64,000 nt of DNA. It comes from Planococcus donghaensis MPA1U2 (GTDB taxonomy: Bacteria > Bacillota > Bacilli > Bacillales_A > Planococcaceae). The position numbers and the translations under genes were made by a program. Under the pieces are notes generated by a model that ran no database searches, was not told the DNA's origin, and was given only the letters and a program-made list of their open reading frames with translations. This document shows, piece after piece, positions 52,455 through 61,421 of this stretch (position 1 is the stretch's first letter; each line of letters opens with the position of its first letter). The stretch spans positions 62,006 to 126,005 of the forward strand of contig NZ_AEPB01000027.1 of assembly GCF_000189395.1 (NCBI RefSeq). Reading direction: 5' to 3'.

Positions 52455-52985
52455 ATGTATAAAAAATTTTTAGCATTATTTTTTTTAATGTTTATTTTTC
52501 CTTTTCCGGCTCAAGCTCATACAACATTACTTTCTTCTGCACCTAGTGAAGATCAAAATGTATCAGAAAAGTTAACAGAAGTAGAATTACTTTTTGATAC
52601 GAATATCGAAGAAGGCAGTACGATGAATATTGAAGATGAAACAAGCTCTTTCGAATTTGAAGAGATTGCGATTAATAAGAATGGGATGATTGGCAACTTT
52701 GATAAAACCTTACCAGATGGATCTTACCGTATTGTATGGAACATCATTGGAGAAGATGGACATCCGGTTGAAGGTCAGATTGCATTTAATATGGCAAACG
52801 AAGTTGAAAAAGGAGAAGCGTCTATGACAACTTCTGTTACAGAGGAAAAAGCAAAGGCAACTGAGAAGAAATTAGCAGAAACAGCAACTGAAAAAAACAG
52901 TAATGTACTAATACCACTTGTATGGGTACTAGGTGCTGTTTTAGTAGTTTACGGAATTTATAAACTGCGGTTGAAGAAGAAATGA
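52455..52985 (+). CDS. copC: CopC-domain copper-binding protein, membrane-tailed
   Basis: 176 aa. Signal peptide (KKFLALFFLMFIFPFPAQA) leaving His as the first mature residue (HTTLLSSAPS), the amino-terminal histidine of the CopC copper brace; GEDGHPVEG carries the other Asp/His ligands. Acidic/Lys linker, then a C-terminal helix (VLIPLVWVLGAVLVVYGIY) and a KKK stop. Overlaps copD by 4 nt. In B. subtilis the two are fused in YcnJ; here split. Confidence 0.88.
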   Translation: MYKKFLALFFLMFIFPFPAQAHTTLLSSAPSEDQNVSEKLTEVELLFDTNIEEGSTMNIEDETSSFEFEEIAINKNGMIGNFDKTLPDGSYRIVWNIIGEDGHPVEGQIAFNMANEVEKGEASMTTSVTEEKAKATEKKLAETATEKNSNVLIPLVWVLGAVLVVYGIYKLRLKKK

Positions 52986-54043
52986 TGTTTTTAACGGCAT
53001 TTGCAGACGTTCTTTTATATATTGCTTTTTCTTATTTAGCAGGCTTTATTGTGTTGCAATTTGTACCAGAAAATCGAAAACCAAAGCTATCAAGCTCTAA
53101 AGGGTTATTATTAATCAGCACGGCTAGTATTGTTCTCTTATCTTTTATTCCTGTTTATGAACTGGCAGTGTTTTTGCAAAGCAGTCAAAGTTCAGTCGAA
53201 GCTTTTCGAACAGCGATTATGGAGTTTCGTATTGGACAAGGATGGCTGATTACATTATTACTTAGTGTTATTTTAGCAATTGCGATTTACTTGAATGGCA
53301 ATCGATACATACTAGCACTGTACGTGTTATTGCTTATTTTGACTGTCGGATTTTATAGTCATATTTCGACTATCAACCTATGGGCCGGTTTTGCTCTTCA
53401 TTCTAGCCATATCTTTTTCATGTCAATTTGGACAGGTGTGCTGCTCCATGTTGCGTGGTTTGCGAAAAATGGAGCTAATTGGCGGCCTTTTCTAACATGG
53501 TTCACTCCGCTTGCGGTTATTTCTGTTACGGGAGTATTTGCTAGTGGAATCGTCATTATGTTTTTTTTCGTAGCCCCTGCAGATTACGTGGACTCATGGG
53601 TATTGCCATATGGCCAGCTGCTTTTGTTAAAACATATCAGTATTATCCCCGTTCTTTTGGCGGCGCTGATTAACGGATTTTTAAATAAGCAAAAAGAATT
53701 TCAACAAGCTTGGTTGAAAGTTGAAAGTTTGCTGTTACTGGTTGTTTTTGTTTTAACGGCCTTTATGAGCAAACAAGCCCCACCTCATGATGTGAATGAT
53801 ACATTGCGGATTGAAGGCGGTGGGTGGCTTGTTGATAAGCTATCAGGTCCTTTTTATATTCCTATCGCTGCTGAATTAGATGCGACAGTAAATGGAACTT
53901 TACTAATGATATTAAGTTTTTTACTATTGATCGTCATGCTAGTAGCTTTTTTCAAAAAAGCAAATGCTTGGTTGTCTCTCGTTTTCAGTATTGGTTTTAT
54001 TTGTTGCTTTTATATAGGCTTGATGCTGAATCTATCATTTTAA
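52982..54043 (+). CDS. copD: CopD-family copper import/export membrane protein
   Basis: 353 aa with about eight helices. CopD pattern: ALHSSHIFFMSIWTGVLLH with the conserved His/Trp, LLLKHISIIPVLLAALINGFL, and the C-terminal extracytoplasmic APPHDVNDTLRIEGGG. Works with CopC in copper uptake in relatives. Begins within copC (ATGATG at the ATGA overlap). No copper operator (CopY/CsoR type) was recognised upstream. Confidence 0.88.
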   Translation: MMFLTAFADVLLYIAFSYLAGFIVLQFVPENRKPKLSSSKGLLLISTASIVLLSFIPVYELAVFLQSSQSSVEAFRTAIMEFRIGQGWLITLLLSVILAIAIYLNGNRYILALYVLLLILTVGFYSHISTINLWAGFALHSSHIFFMSIWTGVLLHVAWFAKNGANWRPFLTWFTPLAVISVTGVFASGIVIMFFFVAPADYVDSWVLPYGQLLLLKHISIIPVLLAALINGFLNKQKEFQQAWLKVESLLLLVVFVLTAFMSKQAPPHDVNDTLRIEGGGWLVDKLSGPFYIPIAAELDATVNGTLLMILSFLLLIVMLVAFFKKANAWLSLVFSIGFICCFYIGLMLNLSF

Positions 54044-54049
54044 TAAAGA

Positions 54050-54080
54050 ACTAAACCAATCTTTTAAGGTTGGTTTTTCT
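54050..54080 (+). terminator. intrinsic terminator
   Basis: AAACCAATC / GGTTGGTTT with a short loop, then TTCT. Confidence 0.7.
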
Positions 54081-54098
54081 ATAGGGAGGAGTATGGAA

Positions 54099-55031
54099 AT
54101 GGAACGTCTAAAAGGAGTTTCTATGATATTAATTGGGGCTATTATGTGGGGAGCCACTGGTCCCTTAATGGAATGGGTAATGAATAATTACGTTGTTTCA
54201 GTGCCATTTATCATAACGTTACGTCTAACAGTGGCAGGCACTTTCCTACTCTTGTTCTTGAAGCTGAAAGGAGTCCTTATTACGGCTATTTTCCGCAATA
54301 AATTTTGGATTCGGCCATTGCTAATTTTTTCTTTGTTCGGCATGTTGGGTGCTCAATATAGCTTTGTTGCAGCTATCGAAGCAAGTAATGCTGTAGTAGC
54401 CACGCTCATGCAATTTTTAGCGCCGGTTTATATTATTGTTTTTGTATCCATAACTCATAAAAAATTACCGCCTCTCTATCAAGTGATTGGGATGTTGGGA
54501 ACTCTAGCTGGTTTGTTTTTACTACTGACAAATGGAAAACCAGATCAATTAATCATTAGTGCAGAAGCTTTATTTTGGGGAGTTCTAGTGGGCTTAGCTT
54601 TCACTTTTTATACGCTATATCCCGCACGCCTTATGCAGGAGTGGGGGGTGTTACTCATTGTTGCATGGTCCATGCTTTTTGGCGGAATTTTTATAGGGTT
54701 GGTCAATCCAATCACATTTATTAATGAATTCGCGATTTTAGCAGTACCTGCAGTCAGTGGTTCGATTTTAGGAATTATTATTTTTGGAACTGCCGCATTT
54801 GTATTATTCCTTAGTAGCATGCGTTTTATTACACCTGTGGAAACAAGTATTTTGTCTTCTTTTGAACCATTGACGGCAATGGTCATTTCCATGTTTTGGT
54901 TTGGTCACATCTTGTCTCCTATTCAATTAGGAGGCGCACTGGCAATGTTAGTATTTGTCGCATGGTTATCTCTTGCTGGAAATCCGAAAAAGAAGAAAAA
55001 AAAGAGTCGAGTGCCTCAGGTTATCAACTAA
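54099..55031 (+). CDS. EamA-domain DMT transporter
   Basis: 310 aa, ten helices in two EamA repeats (MILIGAIMWGATGPLMEW; ALFWGVLVGLAFTFYTLYPA). Motif LSSFEPLTAMVISMFWFG closes the second repeat. Ends in a strongly basic tail (KKKKKKSR). Second DMT transporter in the window. Start at 54099 gives 7 nt to AGGGAGGAG; ATG at 54093 is too close. Confidence 0.88.
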   Translation: MERLKGVSMILIGAIMWGATGPLMEWVMNNYVVSVPFIITLRLTVAGTFLLLFLKLKGVLITAIFRNKFWIRPLLIFSLFGMLGAQYSFVAAIEASNAVVATLMQFLAPVYIIVFVSITHKKLPPLYQVIGMLGTLAGLFLLLTNGKPDQLIISAEALFWGVLVGLAFTFYTLYPARLMQEWGVLLIVAWSMLFGGIFIGLVNPITFINEFAILAVPAVSGSILGIIIFGTAAFVLFLSSMRFITPVETSILSSFEPLTAMVISMFWFGHILSPIQLGGALAMLVFVAWLSLAGNPKKKKKKSRVPQVIN

Positions 55032-55048
55032 AAAAATAGAGAGTCAAA

Positions 55049-55082
55049 GAAAAACGACATCTTATTGGGGTGTCGTTTTTTG
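55049..55082 (+). terminator. intrinsic terminator
   Basis: AAAACGACATC / GGTGTCGTTTTTT with a small loop. Confidence 0.85.
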
Positions 55083-55173
55083 AATTGGGTAAAAATGCTA
55101 TTCGATATCTGAAAATTATGGCATACTATTTAGTACAAAGGTTCGGGTTTCGAAACATTTAGGAGGAACGAGT

Positions 55174-56901
55174 ATGAAAACAGTTTTTTCTTATGCAAAA
55201 CCATATAAGTTTTATATTGTGATTGCACTTATTTTAATGCTGCTAGAGCTAACGGTAGAATTGATGCAACCGCTAGTCATTGCCAGTATTATTGACAAAG
55301 GAATTGTCGCAAGAGATCAAGATGTCATCATCCAATTAGGAATTGTCCTGATGGCTCTTTCGGTAATTGCTTTTGTCTCTGGAATCGTCAATTCGTATTT
55401 TGCAGCTCACGCTTCTCAAAGCTTTTCTTTTGATTTGCGGCAAGCTGTTTATGGGAAGATCCAGTCTTTTTCATTGGCAATGTTCAATAAATTCCCAGCG
55501 TCAGGATTAATTACGCGTCTTACAAGTGATGTAACATTAGTTCAACAAGTATTGTACATGGGCTTGCGAATTATGTTGCGCGCACCGCTTCTTGTTGTGG
55601 GAAGTATGATTATGGCTTTTGTGGTCAACCCGAAACTGGCTTTATATTTAGTGGTTGTCTTTCCATTCTTGCTGGCATTTCTTTATATTATGGTCAAAAA
55701 AGGCGTGGCGTATTTTGGCTTTGTTCAAAAACGACTCGATCGTGTGAACCGAATTGTTCAAGAAAACCTTCAAGCAGTGCGTTTGATCAAAGCTTACTTA
55801 CGGGGGAAATATGAAGCGAATCGTTTTTCAGAGGTCGCTGGAGACTTGAAAATAGATACTGTTAAAGCATTCCGAATCATGGAAATTATTTTGCCGATTT
55901 TATTATTCGGGATGAACGTTTCATTGCTCGCTGTTTTGTGGTTCGGTGCTTTTGAAATTCGAGCAGGGGGTGCACAAATTGGTGAATTGGTCGCAATCGT
56001 CAACTACGCGATGCGCATGACTGGTGCTTTCTCTATGTTTTCATTTATCATCATGATTTTTGCTCGAGCAAAAGCATCTTCTGAACGCATAGAAGAAGTG
56101 CTCGATGCAGAAGATGGACATGAACAAGAAGACATTGGAGAAAAAGAAGCTATTCATCCAGGTGAAGTTCGATTCGACCATGTCTCATTTACGTATCCTG
56201 GAACAGACAAACCGGTCTTGAAAAACATTTCTTTTGAATTAAAACCAAATGAAAAACTAGCAATTATGGGGGCAACCGGATCTGGGAAATCGACTTTACT
56301 GCAATTGCTGCCGCGTTTTTATGACGCGACAGAAGGCGTTGTATCTCTGCACGGTCGCGATGTTACTGAATGGTCGATGCGGGAGTTGCGGAAAACGATC
56401 GGCATTGTCCCTCAACAATCGCTTCTTTTCACAGGAACAATTTCCAATAACTTATCTTGGGGAAAAGATGAAGTCGTCCAAGACGAACTAGCAGATGCCG
56501 CGATTAAAGCGCAAATTCATGAAACTGTAGAGCGTTTTCCGAAAGGCTATTACACACGTGTTGGTCAAAAAGGCGTGAATTTATCAGGCGGACAAAAGCA
56601 ACGCTTATCCATTGCACGAGCTTTAGTTCGCAATCCGTCCATTTTGATTTTAGACGATAGTACCAGTGCATTAGATGTTAAAACAGAAGGTGCATTGTGG
56701 GAAGAGCTTGAACAAGAACATGCAACCATGCTCGTAGTTACGCAAAAAATTCGTACAGCGATGAGAGCCGATCGAATATTGTTGCTAGAAGATGGCGAGA
56801 TTTCTGCCTACGGTACGCACAACCAACTCGTGCATGACTCAGAACTGTATCGTCAAATTGCAATGTCTCAACAAGAAGAGGAGGTTGATGAATATGTTTG
56901 A
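55174..56901 (+). CDS. heterodimeric ABC exporter subunit (BmrC-like, degenerate-site ATPase)
   Basis: 575 aa. Six helices (about 15-300), then an ATPase domain: Walker A GATGSGKSTLLQ, Q-loop IVPQQSLLF, signature NLSGGQKQRLSIARAL, Walker B ILILDDSTSALD, H-loop VVTQKIR. The catalytic Glu after Walker B is Asp and the switch His is Gln, so the site formed with its own Walker boxes is inactive. This is the BmrC (YheI) half of BmrCD-type multidrug exporters. AGGAGG ribosome site; coupled to the next gene by an 8-nt overlap. Confidence 0.92.
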   Translation: MKTVFSYAKPYKFYIVIALILMLLELTVELMQPLVIASIIDKGIVARDQDVIIQLGIVLMALSVIAFVSGIVNSYFAAHASQSFSFDLRQAVYGKIQSFSLAMFNKFPASGLITRLTSDVTLVQQVLYMGLRIMLRAPLLVVGSMIMAFVVNPKLALYLVVVFPFLLAFLYIMVKKGVAYFGFVQKRLDRVNRIVQENLQAVRLIKAYLRGKYEANRFSEVAGDLKIDTVKAFRIMEIILPILLFGMNVSLLAVLWFGAFEIRAGGAQIGELVAIVNYAMRMTGAFSMFSFIIMIFARAKASSERIEEVLDAEDGHEQEDIGEKEAIHPGEVRFDHVSFTYPGTDKPVLKNISFELKPNEKLAIMGATGSGKSTLLQLLPRFYDATEGVVSLHGRDVTEWSMRELRKTIGIVPQQSLLFTGTISNNLSWGKDEVVQDELADAAIKAQIHETVERFPKGYYTRVGQKGVNLSGGQKQRLSIARALVRNPSILILDDSTSALDVKTEGALWEELEQEHATMLVVTQKIRTAMRADRILLLEDGEISAYGTHNQLVHDSELYRQIAMSQQEEEVDEYV

Positions 56902-58714
56902 TGCCATCCGCCGACCATTTGGTCATGAACCCATTTTGACTAAAGAAGATTTAACGAAAAAGAAAGACAAAAAAGACGAACGTGCGCAAAATTGGAAATC
57001 GACGCTACTTAAAATCTGGAAGCTAGTTGATGAACAGCGCTTGTTACTGATTGTGGTATTGGCATTGGTATTTGTCAGCTCCGCAATGGCATTGCTTGGA
57101 CCGTATTTAATCGGTTTTATCATTGACGAGTATATTGTTCCTCAAAGCTTTAATGGCATGGGCACAGTTGTGCTTTGGTTGATTGTGGTTTACATTGCCC
57201 ATTCGGCATCTTTGTATTTGCAAAATTTTTGGATGGTTGGGATTGCTCAACAAGTGATTTATCGCTTGCGAACTCGTCTTTTTTCACATCTTCAACGTTT
57301 GCCTGTGACGTTTTTCGATAAGCGGCAACACGGAGAATTGATGAGTCGCATGACTAATGATATTGAAAACGTTTCGTCTACATTGAATACTTCGTTTATT
57401 CAAGTTTTTTCGAGCATATTAACGCTAACAGGAACAGCGATCGTTATGTTAACACTGAGTCCGCTATTGACATTATTAACGTTAATTATCATTCCACTCA
57501 TGTATGTATCCATTCAATGGATTACAAAACGTACGAGCAGGTTGTATAAAGAACAGCAAAAAGCTATTGGTGAATTGAATGGCATGATTGAAGAAACCAT
57601 TTCTGGCCAAAAAATTGTTAAAGCTTTTTCACAAGAACCGCGTGTGATGGAAGAGTTTCGCGAAAAAAGTGAAAACCTTCGACAAGCTGGATTCTGGGCA
57701 TGGACCTATGCTGGATTTATCCCAAAAGTCATGAACTTTTTAAACAATGGAAGCTTTGCAATTGTAGCGGGGGTTGGTGGCATTCTCGCTTTGAATGGCT
57801 CTGTATCTATTGGAGTTATTGTTATTTTCACAGAGTATTCTCGGCAATTTACACGTCCTTTAAATGATTTGGCAAACCAATTTAATACGGTGTTGTCAGC
57901 TATTGCAGGAGCTGAACGTGTTTTTTCCATTATGGACGAAACTGAAGAAAAAGATGATTTAGTTTTGAATGTTGAAAAAGAACTAAAAGGTGAAGTAGTC
58001 TTCGACCAAGTTTCATTTAAATACGAAGGGGCAGAAGAAGACTGGACCATTCAGGATGTTAGTTTCAAGGTGGGCATTGGTCAAACAACAGCATTAGTGG
58101 GAGCAACCGGAGCGGGAAAAACAACCATCATGCAATTATTGGCACGTTTTTACGACGCCAATAGAGGGGAGATTCGGTTGGATGGATTGCCGATTGCTTC
58201 TATGCCACGTGAAACATTGCGTAAACAACTTGCTTTTGTATTGCAAGATCCATTCTTATTCGAAGCGACAGTTAGTGAAAATATTCGGTACGGCAAACTA
58301 GATGCTACAGATGAAGAAGTCATCGAAGCTGCCAAAGGGGCTAACGCACATGAATTTATCGAAAAGTTACCGAATGGTTACGATACGATTTTAACAGGCG
58401 ATGGTTCAATGATTAGTCAAGGTCAGAAGCAACTGCTGTCTATTGCACGTGCACTTATTGCAGATCCGGTTATTCTATTGTTAGACGAAGCAACGAGTAG
58501 CATTGACACAGTTACAGAACTGAAAATCCAAGAAGCTTTAGAGCGCCTTATGGCCGGACGAACAAGTTTTGTCATCGCTCATCGACTGAATACCATTCGT
58601 AAAGCTGATTTGGTGCTTGTAATGGAGATGGGGAAATTAGTAGAGTCTGGTACGCAGCAACAATTGTTAGATGCAAATGGAATTTACGCTACCATGTTAT
58701 CGGAAGCTAAATAA
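56894..58714 (+). CDS. heterodimeric ABC exporter subunit (BmrD-like, catalytic)
   Basis: 606 aa. N-terminal cytoplasmic extension (PFGHEPILTKEDLTKKKDKK), six helices, ATPase domain: Walker A GATGAGKTTIMQ, Q-loop FVLQDPFLF, Walker B VILLLDEATSSID with catalytic Glu, H-loop VIAHRLN. Signature is altered to MISQGQKQLLSIARAL, complementing the partner's intact signature. The asymmetry in both halves makes a BmrCD-like heterodimer nearly certain. Start 56894 by AAGAGGAGG (9 nt); 56888 also possible. Substrates unknown. Confidence 0.92.
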   Translation: MFDAIRRPFGHEPILTKEDLTKKKDKKDERAQNWKSTLLKIWKLVDEQRLLLIVVLALVFVSSAMALLGPYLIGFIIDEYIVPQSFNGMGTVVLWLIVVYIAHSASLYLQNFWMVGIAQQVIYRLRTRLFSHLQRLPVTFFDKRQHGELMSRMTNDIENVSSTLNTSFIQVFSSILTLTGTAIVMLTLSPLLTLLTLIIIPLMYVSIQWITKRTSRLYKEQQKAIGELNGMIEETISGQKIVKAFSQEPRVMEEFREKSENLRQAGFWAWTYAGFIPKVMNFLNNGSFAIVAGVGGILALNGSVSIGVIVIFTEYSRQFTRPLNDLANQFNTVLSAIAGAERVFSIMDETEEKDDLVLNVEKELKGEVVFDQVSFKYEGAEEDWTIQDVSFKVGIGQTTALVGATGAGKTTIMQLLARFYDANRGEIRLDGLPIASMPRETLRKQLAFVLQDPFLFEATVSENIRYGKLDATDEEVIEAAKGANAHEFIEKLPNGYDTILTGDGSMISQGQKQLLSIARALIADPVILLLDEATSSIDTVTELKIQEALERLMAGRTSFVIAHRLNTIRKADLVLVMEMGKLVESGTQQQLLDANGIYATMLSEAK

Positions 58715-58721
58715 TAAGATG

Positions 58722-58757
58722 AGGTCTGTTCCAGTTTATGTGGAGCAGGCCTTTTTC
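58722..58757 (+). terminator. intrinsic terminator
   Basis: AGGTCTGTTCCA / TGGAGCAGGCCT with G-T pairs, then TTTTTC. Confidence 0.8.
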
Positions 58758-58870
58758 TTTATTTTCTTAGCGCCACTCTTTCATGCGGTATGATAGGATA
58801 AAAATACCGGATGGTTTAAGAAACGGATAAAACGTATGCGAACAAAATCAAATTATTAGGAGGTGTCAAA

Positions 58871-59740
58871 ATGGATTTATCTTTATCAATCAGTTCATTT
58901 CCAGTAGATGAGCAAACAGCTAACGATATGTCAAAATTGCTAGAAGGGCTATCCGCTGAAGCAAAAACAGTGCTTCACCCATCGCTTTGGAGAGCAGCGG
59001 ATGCAAGAGGATTTGTGGTACTGGCTTATACAGAACAAGAAGAATTAATCGGTTTTGCATCAGCGGCAGATATGGTTGGATTGCATCATTACGAATGGTC
59101 ACTTTACGTTCACCCAGAGTACAGACGACTGTCACTTGGTACGGCTTTAGCCGATGGCATTTCGCATGGCTTAGCACAACGTCAGGCAGAAAGTGAGTTA
59201 GTCGCATTTGTGAATGATGTTGAAATTTCAGGTTTCATGGAGAGTGTAGCGTACGAGCTTGATTTTCATGAAATCCTTTTGTCGGCAACACCGTTACCCA
59301 AAAGTGAAATATCGGAGGAGCTAACTATCGTACCTTTCGCAGGACAAGCTGAAGAATTATCGGAGCTATTAACATCCGCGTTTGATGACACGATTTTACC
59401 GATATTAGAACATAATATGGTCGACCCCGAAAGAGAAATTTGGCTGCTTCAGAAAGATCAACAATTGCTTGCAACGGCTACGCTTGTTGTAGAAGAGCAG
59501 GTTTTATGGGTTACGGCATTTGCAGTTCATCCAGATCATCAAGGTAAAGGATATGGCAAACAACTATTGAAGTGGTGTCGAGAGTTGGCATATGAACGAA
59601 AACTAAATTCGGTTTACCTTGATGTTGAAACCGATAACCAAGCATTGCACGTATACGAAAAATCTGGATTTGTCCGAATGCAAACCGTTTCTTATTGGAA
59701 GTCTAAAGAAAATCTATCAAACCCAACTAGGAATAATTAA
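58871..59740 (+). CDS. tandem GNAT N-acetyltransferase
   Basis: 289 aa with two GNAT folds. N-half motif A is WSLYVHPEYRRLSLGTALAD (R-R-x-S-L-G, weaker acetyl-CoA loop); C-half has the classic FAVHPDHQGKGYGKQLLKW (Q-G-K-G-Y-G) and VYLDVETDNQALHVYEKSGF. The C-half is thus the likely catalytic domain. Substrate not readable. Preceded by AGGAGGTG; the kynA-like gene follows after 67 nt. Confidence 0.88.
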   Translation: MDLSLSISSFPVDEQTANDMSKLLEGLSAEAKTVLHPSLWRAADARGFVVLAYTEQEELIGFASAADMVGLHHYEWSLYVHPEYRRLSLGTALADGISHGLAQRQAESELVAFVNDVEISGFMESVAYELDFHEILLSATPLPKSEISEELTIVPFAGQAEELSELLTSAFDDTILPILEHNMVDPEREIWLLQKDQQLLATATLVVEEQVLWVTAFAVHPDHQGKGYGKQLLKWCRELAYERKLNSVYLDVETDNQALHVYEKSGFVRMQTVSYWKSKENLSNPTRNN

Positions 59741-59807
59741 ATCATATGCAGAATAGGTAAAAATGAGACTAGCAGAGGTAAAGCCGAGATTAAACGGAGT
59801 GACATTG

Positions 59808-60662
59808 ATGAACAACTATGAAAATGGTCAAAATATCGCTGCAGCATCTGAAAAAAACATTCGGACTGATTTTAAAGAAAGCATGACGTATGGAGATTAT
59901 CTTCATCTAGATAAGCTGTTAACTGCACAAGATGGCGTTAGTGGACATCACGATGAAACCTTATTCATCATCATTCACCAAGTATCAGAACTATGGATGA
60001 AATTGATTTTGCATGAGCTGCAATCGGCCATCGACCATATTGAAAAAGACGATTTGCAACCTGCGTTCAAGCAATTGGCAAGAGTATCCCGCATTCAATC
60101 ACAAATTATTCAAGGCTGGGATGTGTTGTCGACATTAACGCCTGCAGAGTATATGGAATTCCGCGATGATTTAGGCAATGCTAGTGGATTTCAGTCTTAT
60201 CAATACCGAATGATTGAATTTGCACTTGGCTACAAAACAAAGCATGTATTGAAAATCTATGAAAAAGATGCACCGCTTCATGCTGAATTAGAGAAAGCAT
60301 TTAATGCACCTGGACTGTACGATGCGGCGATTCAAAAACTAGCGAGAAGTGGATTTGCCATTGATAAAGAAGTTTTAGAGCGAGATGTAAGTATGGTTTA
60401 CGAATCAAATGAAAGTGTGCGCGAAGCTTGGAAAATCGTTTACCGTGATGTAGACACGCATTGGGAGCTATATCAGCTAGCGGAAAAGCTGGTTGACATT
60501 GAAGATTGGCTTCAGCAATGGCGTTTCCGTCACATGAAAACAGTAGAGCGGATTATCGGATTTAAGCAAGGAACAGGTGGCTCTTCTGGTGTGAATTACT
60601 TGAAGAAAGTACTGGATCAATATTTCTTCCCAGAACTGTGGGAAATACGAACGGATATTTAG
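59808..60662 (+). CDS. kynA: tryptophan 2,3-dioxygenase
   Basis: Haem dioxygenase, first step of tryptophan breakdown to N-formylkynurenine. 284 aa (bacterial TDO about 280). Motifs: [19 protein letters not shown] (distal His), [17 protein letters not shown], the haem-ligand His in [16 protein letters not shown] and [17 protein letters not shown]. Start at 59808 from CGGAGTGAC; the longer frame has no ribosome site. kynB (formamidase) and kynU are not beside it in this window. Confidence 0.95.
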   Translation: MNNYENGQNIAAASEKNIRTDFKESMTYGDYLHLDKLLTAQDGVSGHHDETLFIIIHQVSELWMKLILHELQSAIDHIEKDDLQPAFKQLARVSRIQSQIIQGWDVLSTLTPAEYMEFRDDLGNASGFQSYQYRMIEFALGYKTKHVLKIYEKDAPLHAELEKAFNAPGLYDAAIQKLARSGFAIDKEVLERDVSMVYESNESVREAWKIVYRDVDTHWELYQLAEKLVDIEDWLQQWRFRHMKTVERIIGFKQGTGGSSGVNYLKKVLDQYFFPELWEIRTDI

Positions 60663-60672
60663 GAGGGGTTTT

Positions 60673-61386
60673 GTGAAGATTTTTGCTCATAGAGGTTGCT
60701 CGGGTTCATATCCGGAAAATACTTTAGCGGCCTTTCGTGCAGCAGCTGAATTGCCAATTACAGGTGTAGAAATTGACGTTCATTTAACGAAAGATGGTGA
60801 AATTGTCATTATTCACGATGAAAAAGTCAATCGCACAACCAATGGCAAAGGCTATGTAAAAGAATTAACGTTAAAAGAGTTAAAACAACTAGATTGTGGT
60901 TCTTGGTATTCTGAAGAATGGAGCGAGGAAAGAATTCCTACGCTTGATGAAGTATTCGATATTTTTGAAAACACCAATCATCGCTTAAATATCGAAATAA
61001 AATCAGATGTATTCCCATACGACGGTTTGGCAAATAAGGTAATCGATTTGGCTGCCAAGCGCGGCTTTAGAAATCGAATTTTATTGTCCTCTTTTAACCA
61101 TGAAGACATTCAATCCGTGGTCCAAGGCAAACAAGTAGAAAGTGCGATTTTAACTTTTGAAGTGTTAGTCGACGTTTATGATTACGCGCGAGTCATTGGA
61201 ACAAAGCGGATTCACGTTTCATTGCCATCGGCTTTTAGAAAAATGACCACTGACGCTTTGCGCAAAGGCGCCATTGTGTATGTTTACACCGTCAATGATG
61301 TAAGTTATGCAGAAGAATTACAAAGAATCGGTGTTCATGGGATTTTTACAGACTATCCAGAAAAAATGTTGGCACATTTCGCATAA
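60673..61386 (+). CDS. glycerophosphodiester phosphodiesterase
   Basis: 237 aa cytosolic TIM-barrel GDPD. Catalytic motifs: FAHRGCSGSYPENTLAAF (His about residue 6, Glu-Asn), GVEIDVHLTKDGEIVIIHDE (metal Glu/Asp and second His). No signal peptide, unlike GlpQ, so intracellular YqiK/UgpQ type: gives glycerol-3-phosphate and an alcohol. Starts with GTG right after AGGAGGGG, 10 nt from the kynA-like gene; likely the same transcript, though not the same pathway. Confidence 0.92.
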   Translation: MKIFAHRGCSGSYPENTLAAFRAAAELPITGVEIDVHLTKDGEIVIIHDEKVNRTTNGKGYVKELTLKELKQLDCGSWYSEEWSEERIPTLDEVFDIFENTNHRLNIEIKSDVFPYDGLANKVIDLAAKRGFRNRILLSSFNHEDIQSVVQGKQVESAILTFEVLVDVYDYARVIGTKRIHVSLPSAFRKMTTDALRKGAIVYVYTVNDVSYAEELQRIGVHGIFTDYPEKMLAHFA

Positions 61387-61420
61387 AAAGACGCGTCGAG
61401 TTTCCGACGCGTCTTTTTGT
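61384..61420. terminator. bidirectional terminator
   Basis: AAAAAGACGCGTCG / CGACGCGTCTTTTT; between convergent GDPD and DUF2804 genes. Confidence 0.94.
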
Positions 61421-61421
61421 T

